A stretch of DNA of 64,000 nucleotides from Salinisphaera sp. T31B1. Lineage in GTDB: Bacteria > Pseudomonadota > Gammaproteobacteria > Nevskiales > Salinisphaeraceae. Where the stretch lies: the NCBI RefSeq assembly GCF_040361275.1, contig NZ_APNH01000003.1, positions 248,001 to 312,000 of the forward strand. Reading direction: 5' to 3'. Of this stretch, positions 29,990 to 41,511 are shown in pieces; positions within the stretch are counted from its first letter, which is position 1; each line of letters opens with the position of its first letter. Both the position numbers and the translations under genes were made by a program. Under the pieces are notes generated by a model. The model searched no databases. It was not told the origin of the DNA and worked only from the letters and a program-made list of their open reading frames with translations.

Positions 29990-30735
29990 GCGACACCATC
30001 GGCTTTCTGGCGGCCGATTGGCCGGCACCGGCCGGTATAGGTGCCGGTACGACGCTGCGTCGCGGTGGGGTCAGCGCGCCGCCGTTCGATACGTTCAATC
30101 TGGGTGACCGGGCCGGCGACGACCCCGCAGCGGTCGCGGTCAATCGACAGCGTCTCCGCCAGGCGCTCGGTTTGCCGGGCGAGCCGAGCTGGTTGCAACA
30201 GGTCCATGGTGCGGGCGTCGTTGAAGCCGGGCAGCAGGCCGTGCCCGAAGCCGATGCCAGCGTGGCTTCGCACGGCGAGGCGGTGTGTGTCGTGTTGACC
30301 GCCGATTGCCTGCCGGTGTTGTTGTGCGATCGCGACGGGCGCTGTTTCGGGGCCGCCCACGCCGGCTGGCGCGGGCTGGCCGCCGGAGTGCTCGAGGCCA
30401 CGGTGGCCCGGCTGCCGTCGCCGCCGGACCAGATCATGGCCTGGCTGGGCCCCGCCATTGGAGCGCACAACTTCGAAGTGGGCGAGGACGTTCGGCAGGC
30501 GTTTTGCCGCACCTGCGTGGACGATGCATCGGCGTTCGTGCCGGCCGCTCAAGTCGGCAAGTATCGGGCCGATATCTATGCGTTGGCGCGTAACCGTCTC
30601 GCCCGCGCCGGATTGGCTGGCGATTCGGTCTACGGCGGCGGGTTGTGCACGATCGACGATCAGGCACGCTTCTATTCCTATCGCCGTTCGTCGACCACCG
30701 GCCGCATGGCCAGCCTCGTCTGGCGTTCGCGCTGA
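29986..30735 (+). CDS. pgeF: Laccase-domain protein PgeF/YfiH (multicopper-like, purine nucleoside phosphorylase family)
   Basis: A protein of 249 residues from ATG 29986, overlapping the rluD stop. Metal ligands expected for the family are visible in QQVHGAGVV, TADCLPVLL and HAGWRGLAAG. E. coli YfiH edits peptidoglycan precursors, and other members act as adenosine/inosine phosphorylases. The position after rluD is the conserved one. It ends 140 bases before the PKD lipoprotein gene. Confidence 0.92.
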   Translation: MSDTIGFLAADWPAPAGIGAGTTLRRGGVSAPPFDTFNLGDRAGDDPAAVAVNRQRLRQALGLPGEPSWLQQVHGAGVVEAGQQAVPEADASVASHGEAVCVVLTADCLPVLLCDRDGRCFGAAHAGWRGLAAGVLEATVARLPSPPDQIMAWLGPAIGAHNFEVGEDVRQAFCRTCVDDASAFVPAAQVGKYRADIYALARNRLARAGLAGDSVYGGGLCTIDDQARFYSYRRSSTTGRMASLVWRSR

Positions 30736-30874
30736 TTGGAGCGGGCACGGCGATGGCGACGACCGCGGGCGCTGTCGCACCAATGGGTCGTGCACAATAG
30801 ATTGTCATCGCCTGTGGGTTTGTCGTTTACTAGCCCGATACACCGGGTTTTCAAAGTTGGGGCCGTTATACGTC

Positions 30875-32278
30875 ATGCGTAATCATCGAGTTTTATGGGC
30901 AGCGGTGCTGCTGCTGTCGCTGTGTTTGAGCGCGTGTGGCGGTGGTGGCGGTGGCGGTAGCGACGACGATCGCAACGACGGTGGCGGTGACCCGGATCCG
31001 GGCGTACCGAGCGCGACTCTGAACGCTGACGCCGGCAACGACCGTGATGTGGTCACCGGCAGCTCGGTCACGCTGGATGGTTCGAACACTCGCGTAGCCG
31101 AGGGTGTCACCATCGAGTTCGCATGGCGGTTGACCTCCAAACCGTCGAATAGTCAGGCACAGCTGGACGAAGCCAACACAGCAACGCCGCGCTTCTCGGC
31201 CGATGCCGATGGCCGCTATGTGGCCGAGCTCGTTGTTACCGACGGCGACGGCAACCGGTCCACCGACCGCGTGGTAATCACCGCGACATCGGCCAACACG
31301 CGCCCCCTGGCCCGGGCCGGGGCAGATCAGTCGGTCAAGACCGGTGTCACGGTCACGCTGGATGGCCGCAACAGCAATGACGCCGATGGCGACACGCTGA
31401 CCTACCGATGGACATTCGTTTCGCGGGCTGCCGGCAGCAACGCGCGCCTGAACAACGCCGCGACGGCGACCCCTTCGTTCGTCGCCGATGAAAGCGGTGA
31501 GTACGTGCTGTCGTTGGTGGTCAGCGACGGCCGTCTCACCAGCTTGGCGGATCGCGTGACGATCACCGCAGCTAGGGCCAACAGTGCGCCCATGGCCGTC
31601 GCCGGCGATGACCAGAGCGTTGCGGTCAATGACCAGGTGCAACTCGATGGCAGTGCCAGCAGTGATGCCGACGGGGACCGGCTCAGCTATGCATGGCGCA
31701 TCGTTTCCAGACCCCAGGGAAGCTCGGCCAGCCTGGCCAGTCCCAACAGCGTGCGGCCGTCGTTGACCACGGATACGGTCGGCGATTACGTGCTCGAGCT
31801 CCGCGTTTCCGACGGGCAGGCGAGTGCCACCGACCGTGTCACTGTCAGTGCCGGCCCGGTGCTGGTGTTCTCCGTCGACGCAGGGGATCCGACCGATGGT
31901 TCGCCAGACTACGAGGTGGTCGAGCCGAACATCTTCGCCTCGCAGCTGACTGTCCAGAACATACCGGCCGGTTCCAACGAGCTCGAATCGCTGCGCGCCG
32001 GTCGCTTTCGGCTGACGGCTATTGGCCAAGATTTCACCGTCGTCGATCTGACGTCGACGATCGTACGTGCGAGCAATACGACCGCGTCCCCGCAGTTGTC
32101 CTTCAACGGGCTGGCACAGGGCGACACGATCGCTGCCGGCGACTCGCTGGATTTCGCGACCATGGCGGAAAACATCCCGGTGCCCGGCGAGTATCGGTTC
32201 GACTTCGGCTTCAAGATACGGGAAACCGGAGAGACCTTCAGCCTGCGCTTTCGTGTCGATTTGACTGATATCGACTGA
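30875..32278 (+). CDS. PKD-type repeat lipoprotein
   Basis: A protein of 467 residues from ATG 30875. A signal peptide with lipobox LCLSAC precedes a Gly/Asp-rich linker. Three similar 90-residue immunoglobulin-like modules follow: each starts near AGxDQSV or AGNDRDV, has LDGSNT/LDGRNS/LDGSAS and DADGDxLxYxW, and ends DGxxxxxDRVTI. These are PKD/Ig-like domains common in surface proteins. The last 130 residues (VFSVDAGDPTDGSPDYEVV to the end) form a separate beta-rich domain I do not recognise. It is probably anchored in the outer membrane with an adhesive or binding role. It stands alone. Confidence 0.75.
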   Translation: MRNHRVLWAAVLLLSLCLSACGGGGGGGSDDDRNDGGGDPDPGVPSATLNADAGNDRDVVTGSSVTLDGSNTRVAEGVTIEFAWRLTSKPSNSQAQLDEANTATPRFSADADGRYVAELVVTDGDGNRSTDRVVITATSANTRPLARAGADQSVKTGVTVTLDGRNSNDADGDTLTYRWTFVSRAAGSNARLNNAATATPSFVADESGEYVLSLVVSDGRLTSLADRVTITAARANSAPMAVAGDDQSVAVNDQVQLDGSASSDADGDRLSYAWRIVSRPQGSSASLASPNSVRPSLTTDTVGDYVLELRVSDGQASATDRVTVSAGPVLVFSVDAGDPTDGSPDYEVVEPNIFASQLTVQNIPAGSNELESLRAGRFRLTAIGQDFTVVDLTSTIVRASNTTASPQLSFNGLAQGDTIAAGDSLDFATMAENIPVPGEYRFDFGFKIRETGETFSLRFRVDLTDID

Positions 32279-32573
32279 GGCCAGCGTTCATGCCGGGCCT
32301 GTGATCCCACCGATCTGGGCCCGGCTGTGCCGCTCGGGTGGATGTCCGGTCGGGGGTTGGAGCGGTCGCTCGGCGATAGCCGCGCCGGCCAACGATATCG
32401 CCGGTTACTCATAATGCGGGTAACCGACGCGGCCGATCCACGGCTCTCAGCGCCGTTCGGGCTGCGTGGCCCGGCGCGTCATCGGGCCGATGAACGCCGC
32501 GCTCGTCTCATCCATGCCCGATCGAAAGCCCCGCCGCGTGCGGTGATCGCACCGGACGCGGCAGTCCGCACGG
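32279..32573. other. Convergent intergenic gap after the PKD lipoprotein
   Basis: Between the lipoprotein stop and the end of uvrA. A hairpin is possible at 32292-32325 and a 7-bp inverted repeat (CGGTTAC/GTAACCG, 32402-32426) is present. I see no gene in it. Confidence 0.6.
32292..32325. terminator. Possible hairpin terminator after the PKD lipoprotein
   Basis: GCCGGGCC (32292-32299) pairs perfectly with GGCCCGGC (32318-32325) over an 18-base loop, 14 bases after the lipoprotein stop. No T-run follows, so it may only assist Rho-type ending. Confidence 0.3.
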
Positions 32574-35549
<2,976 letters not shown>

Positions 35550-35744
35550 GCGAGTGTGGCAATGGCAGGGGGATAACCCGCGAGTATACGTGGGCCGGCA
35601 AGCGCGTCACAAAGCGATGGCTCAGAGTGCCTGTGCTAGACTGCGCGCCCTGTCGATGACGCCGATTCACGGCGTGACCGCGGCCCGGACGCAGCGTATG
35701 CGGCCGAGCCGCCAGCGGCCTATTGCACACTCAGCGGGCGGCCT

Positions 35745-37109
35745 ATGACCAAGTTCGAGACGCGGGCGGCATTCTCTCTCGCAGGCATCTTTTCCCTGCG
35801 GATGCTCGGCCTGTTCATGATCTATCCGGTATTTACCTTCTATGCGAACACGCTGGAGGGTTCGACACCGGTGACGGTCGGATTGGCCCTTGGGGCGTAT
35901 GGGCTGACCCAGGCATTACTGCAGATTCCCTTCGGCATGCTCTCGGACCGGTTCGGCCGTAAACCCATGATTACCGTCGGGCTGATCATATTCGCCCTGG
36001 GCAGTGTGGTGGCGGCGCTGTCGGGTTCGATCACGGGGGTGATCATCGGTCGCGTGCTGCAAGGCGCCGGCGCCGTCGGCTCGGTCATCCTCGCGCTGGG
36101 GGCCGACCTGACTCGTGAAGAAGCGCGCACCAAGACCATGGCCGTGATCGGTATGACCATCGGCCTGTCGTTCGCGGTGGCACTGGTGGTTGGGCCGTTG
36201 CTGAATGCGGTGGTGGGTGTCGCCGGCATCTTCTGGCTGACCGCCGTACTGGCGCTGCTGGGCATCGGTGTGCTCTATGCCGTCACGCCACAGCCGATCG
36301 CCCTGCGAAGCCACCGCGATACCGGTGCCGTACCGGCCCTGTTCGCCCGTGTGCTCGGCGATGCTCAGCTGTTGCGGCTGGATTTCGGCATCTTCGCGCT
36401 GCATGCGATTCTCACGGCCAGCTTCATCGCGTTGCCCAACGTGCTGCACGACGTCATCGGTATCGACCAGGCGCATCAGTGGATGGTCTATCTGCCGGTA
36501 CTCATCGCCTCGGTCGTGCTGATGGTCCCGATGATCATCATCGCCGAAGCCAAGCGACAGATGAAGCCGGTGTTCATCGGTGCGATCGCCACCCTCGGCC
36601 TGACCCAGATCGCGCTGCTGGTCTGGCATGCCAGCCTGGTCGAACTGGTAATCGTGCTGACGCTGTTCTTCGCCGCCTTCAACCTCATGGAGGCCAGCCT
36701 GCCGTCGCTGATTTCCAAGGTGGCCCCCGCTGATGCCAAGGGGACTGCCATGGGCGTGTATTCGTCGTCGCAGTTTTTCGGCATATTCATCGGCGGGACC
36801 GTGGGCGGCTGGGCCTATGGCCTGGACGGGCCGTCCGGCGTGTTTATTTTCTCGGCGATCGCCGCGCTGCTATGGTTTGGCGTGGCGGTCACGATGAAGG
36901 CGCCGCGCTTCACCCAGAGCCGCATGTTGCGGGTCGAGGTGGCCGACCGCGCCGACGCGCGACGGCTGACCGAACAGCTACTCGCGCAAAACGGCGTGGT
37001 GGAGGCCGTTGTGGTACCGGAGGACGGCGTGGCCTATCTGAAGATCGACAGTGCGCAGGCCGATGAGGTCGATCTGGACAAGTTTTCCGAACGTCCGGCC
37101 GAAGCGTAG
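35745..37109 (+). CDS. yajR: MFS transporter of the YajR type with C-terminal YAM domain
   Basis: A protein of 454 residues with twelve membrane helices over residues 1-390. MFS motif A is seen as GMLSDRFGRKP after helix two. The last 65 residues (MLRVEVADRADARRLTEQLL to the end) form a ferredoxin-like YAM domain as in E. coli YajR, a proton-driven drug/H+ antiporter-like protein of unknown natural substrate. It lies between divergent uvrA and downstream ssb, and is probably co-transcribed with ssb across a 39-base gap. Confidence 0.85.
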   Translation: MTKFETRAAFSLAGIFSLRMLGLFMIYPVFTFYANTLEGSTPVTVGLALGAYGLTQALLQIPFGMLSDRFGRKPMITVGLIIFALGSVVAALSGSITGVIIGRVLQGAGAVGSVILALGADLTREEARTKTMAVIGMTIGLSFAVALVVGPLLNAVVGVAGIFWLTAVLALLGIGVLYAVTPQPIALRSHRDTGAVPALFARVLGDAQLLRLDFGIFALHAILTASFIALPNVLHDVIGIDQAHQWMVYLPVLIASVVLMVPMIIIAEAKRQMKPVFIGAIATLGLTQIALLVWHASLVELVIVLTLFFAAFNLMEASLPSLISKVAPADAKGTAMGVYSSSQFFGIFIGGTVGGWAYGLDGPSGVFIFSAIAALLWFGVAVTMKAPRFTQSRMLRVEVADRADARRLTEQLLAQNGVVEAVVVPEDGVAYLKIDSAQADEVDLDKFSERPAEA

Positions 37110-37148
37110 CGCGGCCGCGGACGTTTCAACCCGTTATGGAGTGTGGCA

Positions 37149-37682
37149 ATGGCAAGTAGGGGCGTGAACAAGGCGATCCTGATCGGCAACCTCGGCGCCG
37201 ATCCGGAAACCCGCTATACCGCGGGCGGAACCGCCGTGACGAATATCAATGTCGCCACGTCGGATACCTGGCGCGACAAGAGCTCCGGCGAAATGCAGGA
37301 GCGCACCGAATGGCATCGTGTGGTGTTTTTCGCACGCCTGGCTGAGGTGGCTGGCGAATATCTACGCAAGGGTTCCAAGGTCTATGTCGAGGGCCGTATT
37401 CAGACCCGCAAGTGGCAGAACAAGGACGGCGTCGATCAGTACACCACCGAGATCGTCGCCAACGAGATGCAGATGCTCGATTCGAAAGGCGGCGGTGGCG
37501 GCAGCGCGCCGTTCGGTGGCGGCGGTGGCCAGCAGCAGCGCCCGCAATCCTCGGGCGGTGGCTATGGCGGGGCCCAGCGTGGCGGCGGACAGTCTGGCCC
37601 GGGTAATCAGCCGCAGCCGCAGCGTCAGCCGGCCGGTGATCCGGGCTTCGACGACGATCTGGACGACGATATTCCGTTCTGA
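37149..37682 (+). CDS. ssb: Single-stranded DNA-binding protein
   Basis: A protein of 177 residues. The OB-fold covers residues 1-110 ([42 protein letters not shown]). A Gly/Gln-rich linker follows, ending in the acidic tip DDLDDDIPF that recruits repair and replication partners. ATG 37149 with GGAG upstream is preferred to GTG 37143. It follows yajR and precedes a CsoR-family gene. A small GGCCGC/GCGGCC hairpin (37691-37710) lies just after the stop. Confidence 0.96.
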   Translation: MASRGVNKAILIGNLGADPETRYTAGGTAVTNINVATSDTWRDKSSGEMQERTEWHRVVFFARLAEVAGEYLRKGSKVYVEGRIQTRKWQNKDGVDQYTTEIVANEMQMLDSKGGGGGSAPFGGGGGQQQRPQSSGGGYGGAQRGGGQSGPGNQPQPQRQPAGDPGFDDDLDDDIPF

Positions 37683-37772
37683 GCCGGCCGGGCCGCGAGC
37701 GATTGCGGCCGATTCGTTGTACGCTATCGATCTGGGCTAACAGCGCGCGATATTGCAGGCTTGGAGTAGATA

Positions 37773-38075
37773 ATGGCCGATCCGGTGGAACTGCCACAGT
37801 CTGATCATGACTGGGAAACCAGCAAGAATTCGCTGATCCGGCGTCTCAAGCGCGTCGAGGGCCAGGTGCGTGGTCTGCAGGCCATGCTCGAACGCGATGC
37901 CGAATGCGAGGATATCGCGGTGCAGATGTCGGCCGCGCGCAAGGCGCTGGATCGGACGTTCTACAACATGCTGTCGTGCGTGATCGAGCGCGAACTGTCC
38001 TGCTCGCATCTCGATTCCGCCGATGCCCGGGAACGGCTCAAGTACGCCACGGAGCTGCTCGCTCGCTATGGTTAG
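37773..38075 (+). CDS. CsoR/RcnR-family (DUF156) transcriptional repressor, likely sulfide/persulfide-responsive
   Basis: A protein of 100 residues, the all-helical CsoR/FrmR fold: LIRRLKRVEGQVRGLQAMLE is the DNA-contacting helix region and ECEDIAVQMSAARKALDR the sensor helix. Aligned to copper CsoR, the first cysteine (Cys45) is kept, but the metal-binding His is Val70 and the second Cys is Glu74. Instead Cys69 and Cys77 are present. This makes copper or nickel sensing unlikely and recalls CstR-type thiol switches. Nearby genes handle sulfide and persulfide, and a TACC-N6-GGTA palindrome lies between two of them. The ligand is inferred. Confidence 0.85.
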   Translation: MADPVELPQSDHDWETSKNSLIRRLKRVEGQVRGLQAMLERDAECEDIAVQMSAARKALDRTFYNMLSCVIERELSCSHLDSADARERLKYATELLARYG

Positions 38076-38377
38076 CGGTCCGGTTCTTCGGAACGGGACG
38101 CCAACGCCTGAACCCGCCAGTGGGGCCGACCCGTCCGGCTGGGTTTGTCGATATGAACGATCGTACAGGCTGACCGGCGACGGTCACGATTAGCTGACAA
38201 ACGCGCCATCCCCGGTTGCCGCAAGCGTGCCGGACACGAGTTCATCACGCGTGCGCGCGGTATCGATCAAGCCGACTGGCAAAACCGGGTGGATGGCTAT
38301 GCCTGTCGGTAATAGGCGTAGCAGCCGGATGTCGCGAGTCCAGCGGTCGGTCGACGGCTCCCGTCGCGCTATTCTGT
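38076..38377. other. Gap of about 300 bases between the CsoR-family gene and the YeeE/YedE genes
   Basis: It lies between convergent genes. An AACCC...GGGTT pairing at 38111-38145 followed by TTGT may act as a weak terminator. No reading frame of interest or RNA gene is evident. Confidence 0.5.
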
Positions 38378-38785
38378 TTACCGGAGCCGACGCATGAGGG
38401 CGCTACCGGCGATAAACGCCAAACCGAACCAGGCCGCCTCGCGCGGATTGAGTGCGAGAGCCGCCAGGGCCGGGCCCGGGCAATAGCCGGCCAGGCCCCA
38501 GCCGATGCCGAACAGTACGGCCCCGCCCAGCAGCGGCCGATCCACGCCTTGTCGAGACGGCGATTGAAACGTTGCCGCCAGCCACGGGTGTTTCAGGCGC
38601 CTGGATACGGCATAGGTCAGCCCGAACGCGGTCAGCGCGCCACCCATGACCAGGGCAAGACTCGGATCCCACGGGCCGACAATATCCAGAAACGCCAGAA
38701 CCTTGGTCGGATCGGCCATCTGCGACAGCCACAGGCCGGTACCGAACAGCCCGCCGGCTGCCATGGCCAGCAGATTCGTCTTCAT
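38378..38785 (-). CDS. YeeE/YedE-family sulfur transporter half (PmpB-like)
   Basis: A protein of 135 residues, about four membrane helices. The conserved GIGWGLAGYCPGPALAAL motif with its cysteine is the hallmark of the shorter YeeE/YedE partner (DUF6691). Full-length YeeE imports thiosulfate through a line of cysteines; split PmpA/PmpB pairs carry a similar role. The ATG overlaps the stop of the preceding half by four bases, so the two form a unit downstream of the SQR-like gene. Substrate (thiosulfate or another sulfane sulfur) is inferred. Confidence 0.85.
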   Translation of the reverse strand: MKTNLLAMAAGGLFGTGLWLSQMADPTKVLAFLDIVGPWDPSLALVMGGALTAFGLTYAVSRRLKHPWLAATFQSPSRQGVDRPLLGGAVLFGIGWGLAGYCPGPALAALALNPREAAWFGLAFIAGSALMRRLR

Positions 38786-39231
38786 GAGCCGATGCCCAGG
38801 ACGTGGCGTGTCAGCACCGCTGTCAGAATCCCGGCCAGCATGAACACCGCGGTGGCGGTCAGCGAGCGCCGCGAGCCCCGGCCGATACCGCAGACGCCGT
38901 GGCCGCTGGTGCAGCCATTACCCATGCGTGTACCGATGCCTACGAGTACGCCGGCGATCACCAGCCACACGGCGGGAAAACCCGCGCGTACAGACACGTG
39001 TTCGGGCCAGATCAGGCTGAAAACGGCCGCGCTAACGATCAATCCGGCCAGGAACCAGCCGCGCCAGGCGCTACCTGTCTCGCGTCCGACCAACGCATGC
39101 ACCATCCCCGATATACCCGCGATTCGGCCAAGGCCCAGCCACAGCAGGGCTGCAGCCGCGCCGATCAGCACACCCCCGGCGAGGGCGCTTATGGGGGTGA
39201 AGTCGACGACGCCGGTGAACAGGCCGATCAT
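38782..39231 (-). CDS. YeeE/YedE-family sulfur transporter half (PmpA-like)
   Basis: A protein of 149 residues, about four membrane helices, with the signature GTRMGNGCTSGHGVCGIGRGS containing two cysteines that would line the sulfur path. It lies 27 bases after the SQR-like flavoprotein and overlaps the second half gene, indicating one minus-strand operon (flavoprotein, PmpA-like, PmpB-like) under the divergent promoter at about 40.5 kb. It probably moves thiosulfate or another sulfur compound through the inner membrane. Confidence 0.86.
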   Translation of the reverse strand: MIGLFTGVVDFTPISALAGGVLIGAAAALLWLGLGRIAGISGMVHALVGRETGSAWRGWFLAGLIVSAAVFSLIWPEHVSVRAGFPAVWLVIAGVLVGIGTRMGNGCTSGHGVCGIGRGSRRSLTATAVFMLAGILTAVLTRHVLGIGS

Positions 39232-39258
39232 GGTTGGTTCCTATGGAAAACGGCCCGA

Positions 39259-40497
39259 TCATGCACTCAGATCCGGACGCGGTTTCGGCCGGGGCCAGTG
39301 CCAGTCGCGTCCCTTGAGCATGACGTGCCAGTACAGCCAGGGGAAAAACTGTGCCTTGAGCGGCCAGTGGATACGGCGCACCTTGCGCGGGTCGAGCGGA
39401 AAGCTGGAGACGACCTCACCGCCATAGCGGAATTCGGCGAGCAGTACCTTGCCATGGGCGACCGTCAACGGGCACGCGCCGTAGCCGTCGTAATCGTCGG
39501 CTGGCGACACGTTCTCGCCAAGTGCGCGGCGCAGCCCGGCGACCACCACGGGGAACTGGCGACGGATCGCAGCCATGGTCTTGGCGTTCGGCGTGTCGGT
39601 ACAGTCGCCCAACGCGAACACGTTGTCGTAACGGCTATGGGTGAGCCGATTCTTATCGACGCTGACCCAGCCCGCGTCCCCTGCCAGCGAGCTGTGCTTG
39701 ATCACGTCCGGTGCCGATTGCGGGGGCACGACATGCAGCATCTCGAAGCCGCGTGTGACGTGCCCGTCGTCGGTATCGAACGTGGCTTCACGGCGGTCGC
39801 CGTCGACGGCGATCAGCGAATGCTTGAAATACGGTGTCGCCCCGTAGCCGGCGATCACCTTGTCGAGCTCGCGTGCATAGGCCGGTACGCCGAACATCGC
39901 GCCGCCCTGATTGTAGAACGCGACTTCGGCTTTCACGTCGCGCTTTCTCAGGGTGGCCGCGGTCAAATACAATGCTTTCTGAGGTGCGCCCGCACACTTG
40001 ATCGGCATCGCGGGTTGGGTAAACAGTGCCCGGTCGCCGTCTTTGAGCGATTGGGCCAGCTCGTGGGTATAGGGTGCGAGATCGAATCGGTAATTCGAGG
40101 TAACGCCGTTACGGCCCAGCGTCTGTTTCAGGCCGTCGATTGCGCCCCAATCCAGCTGCAGGCCGAGGGCGACGACCAGGAAGTCGTAGGTCACGGCCGC
40201 GCCAGAGGCCAGATCGACCCGATTCGCGTCGGGATCGAAGCCGGCCACCGTATCGCGAATCCAGTGAGCCTTGGCAGGCATCACATCGGCCTCGGCGCAT
40301 CGGGTGGCCTCTGCGCGCATATCGCCGCCGCCGACGAGCGTCCAGCCTGGCTGGTAATAGTGATCGCGACTCGGTTCGATGACGGCGACGTCGAGCGACG
40401 GATCGGCCTTGAGCAGGGCCGCCGCCACCGGAATACCGGCCGTACCACCGCCGGCGATCACGACGCGATGATGTAGGGAGGTCGCTGAATCGGTCAT
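39259..40497 (-). CDS. FAD-dependent sulfide:quinone oxidoreductase-like protein
   Basis: A protein of 412 residues. The N-terminal dinucleotide fold is VVIAGGGTAGIPVAAAL, and the late FAD motif is NVFALGDCTDTPNAKT. Cysteines expected for type II SQR appear in PIKCAGAPQKALYL and YGACPLTV. A C-terminal stretch with PWLYWHVMLKG may bind the membrane. It would oxidise sulfide to persulfide or polysulfide and pass electrons to quinone. The operon continues to the YeeE/YedE pair and its promoter shares a palindrome with the divergent persulfide-dioxygenase gene, supporting this role. Confidence 0.85.
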   Translation of the reverse strand: MTDSATSLHHRVVIAGGGTAGIPVAAALLKADPSLDVAVIEPSRDHYYQPGWTLVGGGDMRAEATRCAEADVMPAKAHWIRDTVAGFDPDANRVDLASGAAVTYDFLVVALGLQLDWGAIDGLKQTLGRNGVTSNYRFDLAPYTHELAQSLKDGDRALFTQPAMPIKCAGAPQKALYLTAATLRKRDVKAEVAFYNQGGAMFGVPAYARELDKVIAGYGATPYFKHSLIAVDGDRREATFDTDDGHVTRGFEMLHVVPPQSAPDVIKHSSLAGDAGWVSVDKNRLTHSRYDNVFALGDCTDTPNAKTMAAIRRQFPVVVAGLRRALGENVSPADDYDGYGACPLTVAHGKVLLAEFRYGGEVVSSFPLDPRKVRRIHWPLKAQFFPWLYWHVMLKGRDWHWPRPKPRPDLSA

Positions 40498-40510
40498 GGC
40501 TTGCTCGATC

Positions 40511-40538
40511 TTGCTGTGAATACCCTATAGGGTATAAT
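40511..40538 (+). promoter_or_regulatory. Sigma-70-like promoter of the persulfide-dioxygenase gene
   Basis: TTGCTG (40511-40516) and TATAAT (40533-40538) are separated by 16 bases. The palindromic operator occupies the spacer and enters the -10 box, so binding there would block polymerase. The start codon lies 86 bases downstream. Confidence 0.6.
40520..40535. promoter_or_regulatory. Perfect 16-base palindrome, probable CsoR-family operator
   Basis: ATACCCTATAGGGTAT is its own reverse complement. It lies in the short gap between the divergent SQR-like and persulfide-dioxygenase genes, with an A/T centre and G/C-rich arms as in CsoR/CstR-type operators. The regulator gene lies 2.4 kb away, at 37773. 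Confidence 0.7.
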
Positions 40539-40623
40539 CCATATCCACCGCTATTTGCAAATGACTCGCCGGCAGGCGCCGATCGGCGTCTGCCAGCGAA
40601 CACCGACATCGGGACACAAGACC

Positions 40624-41484
40624 ATGACACGACCGGAAGTCGTCGGATTCTTCGATCGGAAGACCTTCAGCGTTCAATATATCTGTATCGATATCGAGTC
40701 AGGACGCTGTGCCATCATCGATCCGGTGCTCAACTACGACGAGGCGTCAGCCACCACGAGCACCGAGTCGGCGGACGAGATCGCTACGTTTGTCAAAAAG
40801 CGCGGGCTGACCGTCGACTGGATCCTGGATACCCACCCGCACGCCGACCATCTGTCGGCCGCTTTCTATCTGCAGGGTATATTCGATGCCCCCCGCGGTA
40901 TCGGCGAGCATGTGATCGACGTTCAGAAGCTCTGGAAGAATATCTACAACTTCGGAGACGACTTCAAAACCGACGGCCGGCAGTGGGATCGGCTGTTCGC
41001 CGACGGCGACACGTTCACCGTCGGCAACCTCGATGCACGAGTGATGCACTCGCCGGGCCATACCCTGGCCTCGATCACCTACGTGATCGGCGACGCCGCG
41101 TTCGTGCACGACACGCTGTTCCAGCCTGATTTCGGCACCGCGCGCGCCGATTTCCCCGGCGGCGATGCGGCCACGCTGTATCGCTCGATCCAGGCGATTC
41201 TCGAACTGCCCGACGACACGCGGCTGTTCACCGGTCACGACTACATGCCGGACGGCCGCGAGCCGCGCTGGGAATCCACGGTCGCCGAGCAGCGTGCAAA
41301 CAACCCGCACCTGCAGGACATCGACGAAGCGGCATACGTTGCGCTGCGTAATAAACGCGATGCCGAGCTGCCGTTGCCCGCACTCATGCTGGCCGCGCTG
41401 CAGATCAACACCCGCGGCGGACGCCTGCCGGAGCCTGAAGACAACGGCACTGCCTATCTCAAGATACCGCTCGACCGGTTCTAG
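40624..41484 (+). CDS. MBL-fold persulfide dioxygenase-like hydrolase
   Basis: A protein of 286 residues from ATG 40624. The metal site motif is THPHADH, followed by HSPGHTLASITY, an aspartate in FVHDTLFQPDFG and FTGHDY. These are typical of ETHE1/Blh-type beta-lactamase-fold enzymes that oxidise glutathione persulfide to sulfite. It is divergent from the SQR-like gene, the two activities being consecutive in sulfide oxidation. The TTG/ATG frames upstream of 40624 are ignored because they cross the promoter. Confidence 0.86.
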   Translation: MTRPEVVGFFDRKTFSVQYICIDIESGRCAIIDPVLNYDEASATTSTESADEIATFVKKRGLTVDWILDTHPHADHLSAAFYLQGIFDAPRGIGEHVIDVQKLWKNIYNFGDDFKTDGRQWDRLFADGDTFTVGNLDARVMHSPGHTLASITYVIGDAAFVHDTLFQPDFGTARADFPGGDAATLYRSIQAILELPDDTRLFTGHDYMPDGREPRWESTVAEQRANNPHLQDIDEAAYVALRNKRDAELPLPALMLAALQINTRGGRLPEPEDNGTAYLKIPLDRF

Positions 41485-41511
41485 TCACGGTCGTTGTACC
41501 GGTACGACGCC

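Noticed and set aside
35550-35744. A LexA box between uvrA and yajR
   Set aside because: I looked for CTG-N10-CAG type sites and found none close to consensus.
38803-40476. A 557-codon plus-strand frame across the YeeE/YedE and SQR-like genes
   Set aside because: It runs antisense through two genes with clear motifs and has no domain of its own.
40520-40535. Palindrome read as a transcription terminator
   Set aside because: It lies between divergent starts, has no loop or T-run and overlaps a -10 box, so an operator is more likely.
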